From the NCBI RefSeq assembly GCF_004210375.1, contig NC_134834.1:41692264-41756263 (forward strand): 64,000 nucleotides of DNA, in the 5' to 3' direction. Position numbers and translations under genes: made by a program. The notes under the pieces are model-generated. The model did no database searches and had not been told where the DNA came from. It saw nothing but the letters and a program-made list of their open reading frames with translations. Positions within the stretch are counted from its first letter, which is position 1. Each line of letters starts with the position of its first letter. Shown here one piece after another: positions 12,433-23,920 of this stretch. The DNA comes from Tachypleus tridentatus. Lineage: Eukaryota > Arthropoda > Merostomata > Xiphosura > Limulidae.

Positions 12433-12703
12433 GCCCGGCATTGCCAGGTGGGTTAAGGCGTTCGACTCCTAACCTGAGGGTCGCGGGTTCGAATCCCCGT
12501 CGCACCAAACATGTTCGCCCTTTCAGCCATGGGGGCATTATAATGTGACGATCAATCTCACTATTCGTTGGTAAATGAGTAGCCCAAGAGTTGGTGGTGG
12601 GTGGTGATAATTAGCTGCCTTCCCACTAGTCTTACATTGTTACATTAGGGACGGCTAGCGCAGATAGCCCTTGTGTAGCTTTGGGCGAAATTCAAAACAA
12701 ACT
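12433..12703 (+). mobile_element. tRNA-derived SINE (family 1), full length
   Basis: The clearest plus-strand copy: tRNA-like head starting GCCCGGCATTGCCAGGTGG, A-box region around the GGTTAAGG, B box GGTTCGAATCC, then the non-tRNA body (ATTATAATGTGACGATCAAT, GAGTTGGTGGTGGGTGGTGA, AGGGACGGCTAGCGCAGATA) and a short A/C-rich tail. It serves as the reference for the other copies here. The head is a retroposon promoter, not a functional tRNA gene. Confidence 0.9.
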
Positions 12704-12704
12704 T

Positions 12705-13440
12705 TATAATATTTTGCTTACTTCTTGGCATGAGACAATTAATTGTAATTGCGTATTTTAATTTTTTAAGTATGCAGCTCACATTTGTTACTCCTTTTTC
12801 CAGGTAGTTTCATGAAAAGGACTTCTTGGTAAGAATTTCGTCCACTCTACTGGAATATGATGTTTTCAGGAACTCAGGTAAAAAAAACGTAAACTGACTT
12901 GTTATGCTTTTACTGAAGTTATTTTGATATTTACTGAATGATTACACTAATTTCTGATTTCTCACGCATATTCTTATATTGTTAACCTAAAATAATGATA
13001 GATATATACAGCTTGTGTGTGTGTTATAAATATTTTACGAAAAACATTAAAATTATTTTTTATCTAAGATAAAATTAATTCCAATCCCTTTAACTGTAAT
13101 GACAAGCTTTAATAATATTACTTTTTTTAGTAAAACTCTCAACTCTATATTGAAATTATTACTTTTTAATATGCATATTGACGTGTAATTTTACAGACTT
13201 TTTAAAAACATGCAATATTTGCACGTATCTTACAATGACAGTGGTGACAATGGTTTCTAGCATGACTTCTTTCATCCATGATTATAATTATATCTGATTA
13301 CATCTATTTCTATACTAAGCGTTGCAATAACTCGTGTTACATAGTGAAGTTACATATTATAACTTATCTCGGATGAGCTTCTACTTTATAATGTCATGTA
13401 TTACGATTTCAAATTGCCAAAACTTTGAATTTAGGGGTTA
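12705..13440. other. no gene recognised
   Basis: AT-rich sequence without long frames or clear repeats. Confidence 0.5.
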
Positions 13441-13445
13441 ATGAT

Positions 13446-13724
13446 TTGTTTGTTTTGAATTTTTGCGCAAAACTACACGAGGGCTATCTGCGCTAGCCGT
13501 CCCTAACTTAGTAGTGTAAGACTAGAGGGAAGGCAGCTAATCATCACCACCCACCGCCAACTCTTGGACTACTCTTTTACCAACGAATAGTGATATTGAC
13601 TGTCACATTATAACGCTTTCACGGCTGAAAGGGCGAGCATGTTTGGTGCGACGGGATTCAAACCCACGACCCTCAGATTACAAGGGCCTAGCAGTGTAAA
13701 ACTAGAAGGAAGGCAGCTAGTCAT
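13446..13724 (-). mobile_element. chimeric SINE: family 1 copy joined to a second SINE-body fragment
   Basis: 13446-13682 is a normal minus-strand family 1 SINE up to the B-box region and ACCCTCAGATTACAAG. Instead of the rest of the tRNA head, the sequence then re-enters the SINE body in the same orientation (CTAGCAGTGTAAAACTAGAA, then GGAAGGCAGCTAGTCAT, about 13687-13724). This is a join of two SINE pieces, by template switching, unequal recombination or nested insertion and deletion. Confidence 0.75.
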
Positions 13725-14254
13725 TTAAAGCAAATAAATGATTTTTACTTTGTTTATGATGTGTTTGCTTGTGCACTTCAAAAACTTGGAGTAACACCTG
13801 TCTCTTGGATGTGACATTAAGATTATCTCATCATTTGTGGTGAAATGTTTGTAACGTTACTCATTCATATTTTGTGGATGAATTTTATTTCCTTTTATTT
13901 GTGCCTTTTATGATATATTAACAATATCCTTTCAAGAAATATAAATAATTTTACTTTGTACAAGATCAAATCATTATTTCCCATACGAATATTTCTTTTT
14001 GTGTTCTCATATCTTTGTACATGAAGCAAGAATCAAATTAATAATACGTAAACACTGAGTACTTGGTTAGCACTACAAACGTGTTTTAATTATTATGTGT
14101 TCCGTTGCAACCTCTTAGCAACGGTAAAATTTCTTCATAGATATCCAGAACTTGATACTGTAGTTTAAAAATAGCGAGTCTACTGAGAAGAAACAAAGTG
14201 AGACGTGCTATAAGATAAAGTTTTAAATTAAATGCATGTTTCGATTTAAATGTA
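13725..14254. other. no gene recognised
   Basis: AT-rich spacer between SINE copies; no open frame of note. Confidence 0.5.
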
Positions 14255-14265
14255 GTTCGTAAGTC

Positions 14266-14534
14266 TGTTTTTTTATTTCGCGCAAAGCTACATGAGGGCT
14301 ATCTGTGCTAGCCGTCCCTACTTTAGCAATGTAAGACTAGAGGAAAGGCAGCTTGTCGTCACCACACACCGCCAACTTTTGGGCTACTCTTTTACCAACG
14401 AATAGTGGGATTAACTGTCACATTATAACACCCCGACGGCTAAAAGAGCGAACATGTTTGGAGAGACAGCAATCTGAACTCGCGACCCTTAGACTGTGAG
14501 ACAAGCGCCCCTAACCACCTAGTTATACGGGGCC
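14266..14534 (-). mobile_element. tRNA-derived SINE (family 1) with perfect 11-bp target duplication
   Basis: Full-length minus-strand copy ending in the tRNA head (ACCACCTAGTTATACGGGGCC). It is flanked by the identical direct repeat GTTCGTAAGTC at 14255-14265 and 14535-14545, the target-site duplication expected of endonuclease-primed retrotransposition. The copy has several point changes, yet the duplication is unchanged. Confidence 0.9.
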
Positions 14535-14689
14535 GTTCGTAAGTCACGTGCATACTCAATAACAAAACTGAATTTTATGCACTTTGCACAAGGACATTGT
14601 AACAATTTGTAAAATATGCTCGCTTATTTTTGGTATTTCCTGAATGGTTACATTCTAAATAAATCAGATAGAACATTAACATGAAATAA

Positions 14690-15500
14690 TCTACAGTCTA
14701 GGCCAAAATGTTTGCATAATGTTCTATACTGATGTTGTTGTCTCTATACATGTTGTGATTTTAGTATACTCTTTTTCGAAAGAGATAAAGACATTTTCAA
14801 ACAATTTTTCTGTACTTGATGTAGAGAAATGCCTCGTCATGTGCAAGAAATTATAGGGCGTCAATGTTTTACTGTCCAGAAATCGTATGAAGCAAACGAC
14901 CATTGTGAGAACAGTATGGTGCCCCTAGTGTACCATTTTCAAAATCCTTAAACGTCATCGGACTACAGAATACGTTGTTCTAGGAAAGTCTCCTGGTATA
15001 TGCCGAAAACCTACTAATCGATATGACCGAGTTTTGATTAGATTAACAGCTTATGACAAGAATGGCATGACCACGTTTATTCCAGGGTAACTAGAAGAAC
15101 AGAAAATATGAGACTGATCAAACAAGATTATTTTGAAAGAAGGGCTATCTGCAAACCGATATTAACCAGAATTCATTAATGTCACAATTTTACTTGGGCA
15201 ATACAGCATGCCATCTTACATTTAGGACAGTAGCGACATTTCATCTTTTCAGATGGGTTATGTTTTCAGTTTGTTAAAGGTGACAATATGATTAATGTTC
15301 GCTATTTGTCTGGAAGGGAGTTCACAAAAGAATATTTCTCACAGAGATTATGCATCAGGTGATGCAGTACTAGTTTGGATAACTAGTCATCATAATAGTA
15401 AAACCGCTTATCAATTCCTCTGTAAAACTTCAACGCCACTTCCTAAAGACATCAGATGGAGATGACATTTTTACCATATGTTCTAGGACGTTCTTTTGCA
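14690..15500 (+). pseudogene. decayed Tc1-like transposon with transposase remnant
   Basis: From about 14828 the plus strand reads MPRHVQEIIGRQ, then after frame changes RKPTNRYDRVLIRLTAYD and MTTFIPG, which resembles the DNA-binding half of a Tc1 transposase (R-x-x-DR-x-LIRL pattern). Further on, SDISSFQMG and INVRYLSGREF resemble the start of the catalytic domain (FSDESRFQL..RVRRLPGER in the family). Many stops and frameshifts. I could not fix clear terminal repeats, so the limits are approximate. Confidence 0.5.
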
Positions 15501-15504
15501 CTCT

Positions 15505-16280
15505 TCACTTCAGTTAGTTATTTTATTTTGTATACTACATTGGTAGCCTCACTTCTGATATTTCACGCGCTTATTTACAGTGGTTCATGTACTTTAGGTG
15601 GTGTATGTATCTAGCTGTAAAATGAAATGTCGTAAACAGTGACCATACGGCACCCGTGTGATAAAGAAGGAAACGTCGTGATATGTAATAAAAGAACTAT
15701 ATTTTCATATCCAGGTACACAGGGTATGTCCCCGGTATATACAAATACATTGGACAACCTTATGGAAAGGCGGCAACTTTTGCTTGTAGGCTAAGTATAT
15801 AAAAAAGATCACTGTTAAATGTATGCATGTCCTAGTTTACTGTTTTACTTAAACTATTTTCGTCGGTCGCGCAAGTTCGATTACTTAAATGCTGAATTAG
15901 CATGCTGTATATTAATCAGTAATCAGTAGTAATCTACCGGCAAATAGCTCCCATAAGCAACGGACTATCCTAATCGTTGTGTAAGTATGGATTACAATAA
16001 AGTGCATTTAATTCCTTCTACTTCCAACTATCAAGCATGTAACAGTTTCTGTTCTTTATTATTTCTGTACAATATACAAAACTCGTCCTTTCCTCTTATC
16101 AATGAATTAAGATAATGGTGACTGTAATGCATGAACTAAGTGTAGGAGATATTACAATGTTTCTAATGGTGACACGTAATGATATTAGGTAGTTCATTCC
16201 TGTTTGTTTTTCAAACTAGCAAGATTCTGTTATTTTAAGAGCATATTTCGTAATTTTTAAAAATAAACCGGAATAATTTT
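15505..16280. other. no gene recognised
   Basis: Unclassified sequence; no open frame above 60 codons and no repeat I can name. Confidence 0.5.
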
Positions 16281-16284
16281 AATG

Positions 16285-16625
16285 CTAGGACTTTATGATA
16301 CAGCCTTTCCAAGTAGCCATGTGGATACTAGAGTTGAGACTGTAACATATAAACTTTTCAAGTAGCTACTTGGATTTTAACACAATGACTGTAATATAGT
16401 CACTTCAAGTGGCTATTTGGATTATAGTACGGGGCTATATGACCCTTTCAATTAGACACTTGGATTCTATTACTGGGACTGTGTGGCACAGACCTTTCAA
16501 GTAGCCATTTGGATACTAGGTCTATGTTTTTCACAGTCCCTTCAAATAGCTACAGAGGTTCTAATGATGGGATTTTATGGCATAGCCTTGTAAAGTAGCT
16601 ACTTGAATTTTGGTGTTATGACTTT
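16285..16625. repeat. minisatellite, about 48-bp period, about 7 degenerate copies
   Basis: Successive units share a core like TTTCAAGTAGCTACTTGGAT followed by a variable part and GGGACTGTATGGCA-type spacer. Cores are centred near 16310, 16360, 16405, 16450, 16500, 16545 and 16600. Units differ by substitutions and small indels, so the array is old. Nothing suggests coding function. Confidence 0.75.
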
Positions 16626-16629
16626 GTCA

Positions 16630-17140
16630 CGTTTCTTTATTTATGTGTTGGTAGGATTCTTTACAATAGGTGTCTGATTTACTGTCAATGAATTTCAACA
16701 GTAAAAAAATAGCACGAACTGAACTTGTTTTAATATAGTATGTATTATAATTACCAACGAATTGTTGGTAATGCTTTAATATAGTATATTGAAACAAGCC
16801 AAACGTATATATGATAGAAATGTTATTTACACTGTTGGTTATCACAGTTGTATCCAAAACTTACTATCCATTTTCGACAAAGTTAACAAAGTTTTGTTTA
16901 ATTAATTTATAGCACAATTTAACACAACACAGTCAATGATAATTTCACTTTAAAAAATCACTATACGCTCTTTACAGCTAAAGTTACACAGTCTACGTCT
17001 ATTTGACTATATATTTAACTTTGTCTAACCTGAATTACACTTTGAATACGCATTTATAAATAGCCAAACTGAGACCTAGAATCTTCCACCCAATGCGAGA
17101 TATTATGATGTAACAATACTCTAGAAACTTAATGTGCTGG
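16630..17140. other. no gene recognised
   Basis: AT-rich spacer between the minisatellite and the next SINE. Confidence 0.5.
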
Positions 17141-17144
17141 TAAG

Positions 17145-17421
17145 GGGCCTGGCAAGGCCAAGCGCGTAAGGCGTGCGACTCGTAATCCGAAGGTCGCTGG
17201 TTCGCACCCGCGTCGCGTTAAACATGCTCGCCCTCCCAGCTGTGGGGGCGTATAATGTGACGGTCAATCCCACTATTCGTTGGTAAAAGAGTAGCCCAAG
17301 AGTTGGCGGTGGGTGGTGATGACTAGCTGCCTTCTCTCTAGTCTTACACTGCTAAATTAGGGACGGCTAGCACAGATAGCCCTCGAGTAGCTTTGTGTGA
17401 AATTCCAAAAAACAAAACAAA
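17145..17421 (+). mobile_element. tRNA-derived SINE (family 1), full length
   Basis: Plus-strand copy with a complete tRNA-like head (GGCCAAGCGCGTAAGGCG, then CGACTCGTAATCC, then B box GGTTCGCACCC), the full body and a tail ending AAACAAAACAAA. It is among the least diverged copies in the body region (AGAGTTGGCGGTGGGTGGTG). Confidence 0.88.
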
Positions 17422-17424
17422 GTT

Positions 17425-18330
17425 CTAGTAATACAACAAACACCAGCTTATGACAACTAAACTACACACAACGTAGATCCACACATTTACATAAAGGAAC
17501 CTGCGCTTAACTATCGCTTCTAAGAGTAATTAAGTTTTAGAATCGTGTTTTACTTGAAGTAAAACTGTCGTGTATATCTAACGGATTGCTGAAGGGTCAA
17601 CTTATCTCTTCTATCTACCCTATGAAACATGGTTTTAGAATAAGGCTGTTTGCTCTGTTTTTTGTTTTGTTTTTACGGAAGACAGACAGATTACAGCTCG
17701 TCTCTGTAGCTAAGAAAAAATGACTAGCGTAACGACTCTTTTGGTCAACGTCAGCACAAATGTGTAAATTTAATAGCAATATTGCTTTCGAAGAGGTTAA
17801 ACACACTCAATATAATGATATGTTTATAATATTTCTTTATTATTAATTAAATATAGGACTGTTTTCTCTATACGTGAAAGAAACAGCGCTATCTGCTAGT
17901 TACTTTGACAAATAACGATATTGTGAAAAAGTTTTATATTTTTTTGCATGAAAAATTCGTGACTGAAAAAGAATAACTTACAGAGTCTCGTCATTTCTTT
18001 TCAAACTAACAACGACTGACATGAGACAGGTCTACTATAGATTGAACTTTATCCTCTCTTGTTCTTAAAATTGTTTTGTGCTTTCATTTTGTTAAAGTTT
18101 CCGGGAAGACCTGTAACAAGCAAACTTTTTAACATGACAGTAGATTTGAAGCTAATGTTTTGGCATAATAATTTTCACACATCACAATTCACTGACCATG
18201 CTACGAAGACGGAGCTGTCTTTCCAAGTTCCTTGCAGTTTGTCTGATGCAAGTTTGATTAATCAGAAGTCACCATCAACATGAAAAAGTAGTTACAAAAC
18301 CTTAGTGCTTTTGTTTTCACCATTTATCAG
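17425..18330. other. upstream region of the CIMIP2-like gene
   Basis: No exon confirmed. A strong acceptor (polypyrimidine tract then CAG at about 18328-18330) precedes the exon at 18331, so at least one 5' exon must lie upstream, in this stretch or further left. The frame at 18059-18283 has no recognisable domain. Confidence 0.4.
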
Positions 18331-18337
18331 GGTTGCT

Positions 18338-19507
18338 ATGGAAAACATCCACTTCTCACGCTGTGATAATCTGAAGACGGGATCTCCTATCATGCCAGTG
18401 CGCACAGTAGCCGGTTACACTGGTGAGTCTTGTTTATTCATTAAATATCTATCTACAAAAATCTAGATACTTGAAGTAGAATAGGCATCACAATCCTTCG
18501 TGAAAAATGTTTGCATATTTTATCACTGCTTTCAGCCGTATACAATAAGGAAAATTTTGAACGGAGATGCACTTACTACTGTGCCCTCAAAATGTCATTT
18601 AACTGAATTTTGAAGTATTGCCTGTAAAGTCTACTATTTCACTTAATCAACCATTTATAAATATAACTATTATAACACATTGAATTTGATATCTGTAGTT
18701 TTATAGTCTACGAATCTGTAAAAGTTTGATTTTGTTAGTTGATATAAATTATGATTTAGATTATGGATATGAAACAAAATACTGGATATAAATAGCATCT
18801 CAATTCGACAAAGTAAACTACACTTGTTACAGCCGGTTGTTAAAAATTATCAGAATAGTATCATATTTGATAATGTCAGGTTTATAATTCTTATTGTATT
18901 TTAGATTTTATTTACGATGTTTTAAAGAAACGTTTTGTCTTTTTAATGCATGTTTTTCTTATGGTAGGAGTGATTGCTTGAATTACTTTAACACACGTTC
19001 TTATCAGGTCATTTACCAGGTCGAAGATTTCTGATTGGAAGATCATTTCGTCAAGAACTAGAGACCCTAATGCCGTCGTTACAATGCAGATTTGGGCGTA
19101 ATCCAGAAAACGCCCAAAAATGGAGATCTGAATCAGACATAGTGTCCAAGCAGCTAAATTTATGAATCACTCCACCTAGTGGAAATAAAATTCATCATTT
19201 CAATGACAGTGGAAATTTGGAGAAAAAGTTTGACAAAATTATTGATTTGTTAGAAAACATATCTTCTGAATCTCGAGCCATTGATTCTCATGATAATTTC
19301 ACGTCGGTGCTTAGCGAAAGCAAGAACGATCAGGTTCTAAATCACTTGGCTAACTTACCCTCAAATTCAAGTTATCAGTCAGTGACAGCTGTAGGTGATG
19401 TAGAAAACGTTAACAAACTTGTTCAAAGCTTTCTTTGGAATCGCATTTCTTCTACATACAAAAATCCCGCTGCTAGGCGGGACTACAAAGAGGATATTAT
19501 GATATAG
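18338..19507 (+). CDS. small two-exon gene, FAM166/CIMIP2 (DUF2475)-like, with one in-frame TGA
   Basis: Exon 1 (coding 18338-18422; acceptor before 18331) starts MENIHFSRCDN and ends ...VAGYTG at donor CTG|GTGAGT. Exon 2 starts at 19008 after TTATCAG. Joining the two restores GYTGHLPGRRF in frame, then LIGRSFRQELETLMPSLQ. GYTG-x-x-P-G followed by F-x-x-G-x-(S/T)F is the repeat motif of FAM166-type ciliary microtubule inner proteins, which sit in the lumen of axonemal doublets. A TGA at 19163-19165 ends an 80-residue product. The same frame then stays open from 19166 to a TAG at 19505-19507 (113 codons, including NKIHHFNDSGNLEKKFDK and ending YKEDIMI), so a protein of about 194 residues is the likely ancestral form. 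The TGA may be a null mutation, a sequencing error or readthrough. The start is the first ATG after the acceptor; more N-terminal coding upstream is possible. Family call is moderate, gene structure better. Confidence 0.5.
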
Positions 19508-19597
19508 GCTACAATACTCGATAAAAAACTTAAGTTTAAATGTTTAGTTGTTGAAAATCCAGAATATGCTTTTGGTGGGGGACATGTAGACATCTTG

Positions 19598-19603
19598 AAT
19601 AAA
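19598..19603 (+). terminator. candidate polyadenylation signal of the CIMIP2-like gene
   Basis: AATAAA about 90 bases after the final TAG at 19505-19507. Its position right after the long frame, not after the early TGA, fits the longer reading frame as the real one. Confidence 0.45.
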
Positions 19604-19609
19604 GAAAGA

Positions 19610-20990
19610 AACGATTAAATTTGTTATTTGCTATACATTCCCTTTGGTTTGCCCCATGTTTACGCATGTAGTATATGCATATAACTTATAAAACTTGTTA
19701 TAGGTTGTTTTTTTTATCTTTATTTCTATGGTACGACGAAAACAGAGTTGGAACTATTGTGAACTAAATGTACTTGTGTATTTTGTTTTAGATTGAATTA
19801 CATCTGACTGAACTGAAAATATCCGTATTGTTTATATTAGCTGTAAAGAATGAACAAGAAATTCATGGACAGTGTGCAATGTTATGTTGTTATAAAACGA
19901 TAGATTATCTTATATTCAGAGAACGACGGTTGTAGTCAGTTTCATCTTGGTTTTTAAAATGTTGGCTTCGGACGTCCATTATCATACTATATATATATAT
20001 ATAAATAAAATATATGATATAAAGACCTTGAGTTGTTTTTGTTGATGGGGTTCGGTTTGAGTTTTTAAAATAGTTCTCTAAGGATTGTTGTTTGCATTAT
20101 CCTCCAGAATAATAATAAAACAATATGATAAAGAAACTACTTTATTTAATGTTATATATATCGTCCAGAAGGAACGAATCGCCATCTTTATCCGCTTGTA
20201 CCACCAGAAACTGAAGCTTGAGAACATCAGCTTTATTATCCTAAAAGTAGGGCAGGGATTTAACTAAACTATCTGTTTTTAAGTCACAAATACCTTTGGG
20301 AAAATATAGTGGAACAGACGTTTTCTGCTCTATCTCTAAGTATAAACGACTCTTGTAGCGTGTTCTATTGTTTTAAACGGAAACTTCAAATCTGAAGGTC
20401 TAACACAAGTTTTTGACATTATTAAATAATTTTATTGTTACATATATATACGTTCCAACAGAGAACGCTGCATATTACATATGTGGGTTTTTAATTGGTG
20501 TGTTGATCTATGACAGTTATATTATGTGGGAATACAATTAAAAAGAAAACAAAAACAAAACAGCTCTAAATCATCTCATTTGATACAGCGAAGCAATTTA
20601 TCGTTCATACGTTTTATATTTTTATTGTGGATTATAAATATATATGTGTATATTAGAATTCTCGTTGTCATTAGTACAACTCACGCATACAAGAATTATT
20701 GTTAATATATCTTAATAATATTCATATTTCGTATTATAAAAAACAGGTAAGTAATAACACAAACGTAAAAAAGAGAATAATTATTATTTCTGTTTTTGAT
20801 ATTTCAAAGTGTAAAAATATTTCATTATCTCTTTTACAACGAATGTTTTAGACAAAATGTTTTGCAAAATACATTACGGTATTCTACATTGTCACGTGTA
20901 CTAACAAATACAATTTACATTTATAATAGAATATTTTACAACATGTGTTTCATTAGTTTTATTGGAATAAAAACAAACAAACAAACAATT
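19610..20990. other. no gene recognised; short AT microsatellite
   Basis: AT-rich DNA with a (TA)n patch near 19988-20002. Frames up to 66 codons show no domain. Confidence 0.5.
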
Positions 20991-20995
20991 TTTTG

Positions 20996-22108
20996 ATAAA
21001 ATTAGTTTCTGACAGGCAAGATCATAGATGGCGTAAGGTTCATTCATATAACCTACGTCTCTACGCAAAATCCATTCAGCAACGTTTGTTCGCAGGGCAT
21101 CCCACGTGTCTGGACCCAGTGTCTTTCTCTTCTTCTGTCTACTGCTTTTTGCTGTCTGTCTTTGAAGGATCACTCCTGTTGTCACCTCGCGAGATTCTTG
21201 GTTTGCATGGGGTGCAGGCTCTTTGGTGTTCCTTTGAGCCTGCAGACACCTATGTGTTTTGACCCTCTTTCTTGGTACGTTGACGCTGCTGCGGCGAACC
21301 GCCGGTGACGTACCGTGTCTGCCGAAGTACCGACGGACTCCCGTTCCCTTTACTGCCTGCTGGTCCCCGAATGTACCCACAGGATCGAGCTATTCCACCC
21401 TGCTCTGCCGTGGGACGTTATTTGGGACTGCGTCGCTCTGTGCTACATTGATAGCTACCTTCAGGCTTTCAACTAGCACATTGTGCATAACATCCTGCTG
21501 GTGAGGGAGCGTTCGTACCTGTGGAACTCTGGTGTGACTGGGTTGTGTCCAGTGTGTCACACCCAGGTGGAATCTGTCTTGCACAGATTGGTCCTCTATT
21601 CAACGTCAGCAGAGATCGGGGAAAGGGTTTCTCGCCTTTTCCGGGTGCCGCTGCTCTCGGCGGAGACCATGCTGTACCACGTACCAGTCCCTGTTACCAG
21701 CCACCTGGCCTTTTCCTTTTACTATACCATAACCATCTTTAAATAAAGTCATCTGGCTTGCTCGAAACAAATTGGTTTTCGAGCAGGCACTGGTGTCGTA
21801 GTTTTCGATGCTGGGAGGGGCCAGATATAGGCTGTTACTGTGCCTTGAGGCAGACTATCAGCGACTGGGTTCCGGAACATTTCGCCCTATCTGGCGGCCG
21901 AACGTCTCACCACTTTGTGCATTAGTGAGGGGGTCGAGTGGAGATTGGATTCTGAGCTGCCCTGCATCAACTTTCACTTCCTGTTTTTTATTTTGTGTTA
22001 TTTTATGTTTTGGGTATATTTCATGTTTTCTTTTTTCACTTGTATATATTTAATGTTTTTCGCTTGGCATGCCTTTTTGTACTGTTCCATTTGTTGTAAA
22101 TAAATTCA
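20996..22108 (+). mobile_element. LINE 3' end with C-terminal zinc-knuckle region, degenerate
   Basis: GC-richer than its surroundings. Plus-strand frames shift several times but read as the C-terminus of a non-LTR ORF2. At 21480-21740: HNILLVRERSYLW, then GLCPVCHTQVESVLH (a C-x-x-C...H pattern as in the C-terminal zinc knuckle of several LINE clades), then ISAEIGERVSRLFRVPLLSAE-like residues. At 21830-21960: CLEADYQRLGSGTF. The element ends in an A-rich AAATAAATTCAAAA tail at about 22095-22110. The 159-codon minus frame over 20901-21380 is read as its shadow. Confidence 0.65.
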
Positions 22109-22109
22109 A

Positions 22110-22677
22110 AATTTGATCTGGTTCGACGATCGGCTGGTGTCTTGCCGGACATCCCTTCGAATCCTCCTGCTCAACGCCGTAGAAATTTTCTTGAACCGAC
22201 CACTTGAAATTCTCGTTCCATACCCCTCAGGGTCTTTTGAGAAATTTGCAACAGCAGTTTCACTACGCCCAATCTCACAAGCGATGGCACGTTGAGAGAG
22301 ATCTTGCTTTTGCAGCTCAACAATTGTGCCACTTTCAAACTCTGTCAACGTTTTAGCCTTTGCCGTGTTTTTACCCAATGTAACACAGGAGATGTCAGTG
22401 GGAGATATTAACAACGCTAATGCTTGAAAACAAATGACTAAATTTCGTTACGTGTTTACCGATTAACGCTTCGTTTCAGTATGGTCTTAAACTTTTGACC
22501 AGCTGGTATTCAGGCTAAATTCATATTGTTCACATTTTCCCTATTAAATGCTAATTTTTTCCCCCTTTTCTTATTTTCATATTTCGAAGCTCTACTCAAA
22601 TAAGTGGTTGAGTCTAACAACGCAAAATGCATATTTTTTCTTTATGTTCATTGGGCTTAAGATTTTGGCCTGCAGTG
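22110..22677 (-). mobile_element. Tc1-like element fragment, one end only
   Basis: Minus-strand copy of the same element as 38998-40173. It holds the start of the transposase (22106-22414: [33 protein letters not shown], a helix-turn-helix with LSQRAIACEIGRSETAV) and the long terminal repeat (22470-22677) ending GCAGTG next to TATA. The other end is missing: its left limit coincides with the A-rich tail of the LINE at 20996-22108. This copy keeps the helix-turn-helix more completely than the 39.7-kb copy. Confidence 0.75.
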
Positions 22678-22679
22678 TA

Positions 22680-23915
22680 TATCCGTTCTAGATCTGTAGT
22701 CAGATGCATTAATATTCCCGAAGATAAAGCAGAAATCTTATAGAACTCGATTTTAATAAAGATTTTTAAGACTGCTTTGTTAAAAGGAAAATGTACATAA
22801 GGAAGTCGGCCGAGATTCTGATGAATAAAATCAACGAAAAAAAAGAGTGACAGGTAAGAAAAGTCTCGCATGCTCGATGGTATTATAAAATAAACTGGAG
22901 AAGAGAATCGTGAATTAGGAAAGCTGATGCACGAATAAGAAAACAACATAGTTATCAACCTTCAGACCTTGGGAGAACATCATGATTTAATTTGTCTCAT
23001 GAGAAAATTATTTTGTACTTACGATGGAGACTATCATTTTGAATTACAGTTTTATTCTCACCGTGATTGCTATAAAAGGTCAGTTTTACAGTTTCTGCTC
23101 CAAGTGACATATGGTTTGTAACCCACTTGTTTGTTCTTTTAACGGTATGTGAGAAGGCAGATTTATCGTACAGTTTTTGAGTGAACGTAATTCCGTTGGC
23201 TTTGATTAACACATATTTTAAAATATTTGTTAACAACGTATATGCTTCATTTATTTATGAAGTACTTCATAAGTAAGAGCGAAAGAAAAGTATATTTAAT
23301 TAGGCATACTTATTACTAGGTTGATTTTTAGTTTTGCCCCAAGTAACAGGTTCAGTTAGAAGTAATACTAAATAATAAAGTAACAATAAAGCTAAACTTT
23401 TAGATGTGAAAAGTTATCTGATAAAGTATATTACGTAGAATGAATGGCGTACACAATTTTTCAACTGAAAAATAAAAAGACTGCAATAGAAATCGACTCG
23501 TACGTTACGTATCTAATTACATTAAATTATTGAAACTAATATAAACTGTCTTTTATTCCTTTTAATATTTTAATTCAAATAACGGTTTACACTGCATAGT
23601 CCCTACTCGAACATGTTCTACAGCAGGTAAAAATTTTTAAATACTATGTCAACCTTCGTGCTTTTAGAAGTTGAACTCGACCAAAAACGCTATAAAAATA
23701 TACAAGAAATCAAGTTCGCTCTACTTCATGATTTTTGTTAAGCGTTAAACATACATGATTAACCCTTTTTTGCCGCTGTTAAAAGTGAGAAGTGCTTGTG
23801 CTATCTTCATGTTCTTTCTTTGCCTAATGATCTGTGTGTACAAGTTTACTACAATGACAGATAATATATTGACATCTATATTTTACCTTACACCACTGAT
23901 TTGAAAGTAAATCAA
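22680..23915. other. no gene recognised
   Basis: AT-rich. The 114-codon minus frame at 22614-22958 runs out of the Tc1 end and has no domain. Confidence 0.5.
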
Positions 23916-23920
23916 CTAAA

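Noticed and set aside
12433-12510. tRNA gene
   Set aside because: The tRNA-like head with A and B boxes belongs to SINE family 1; it is followed by the SINE body and is repeated throughout the window.
16285-16625. CRISPR array
   Set aside because: Eukaryotic context; units are degenerate and contiguous without unique spacers, so it is a minisatellite.
19142-19179. Intron that would remove the in-frame TGA of the CIMIP2-like gene
   Set aside because: The only GT...AG pair around it gives 38 bases, too short for an animal intron, and would shift the frame.
20901-21380. 159-codon minus-strand open frame
   Set aside because: Lies antisense to the LINE 3' region, whose plus-strand blocks (zinc knuckle, RERSYLW) are recognisable; taken as a shadow.
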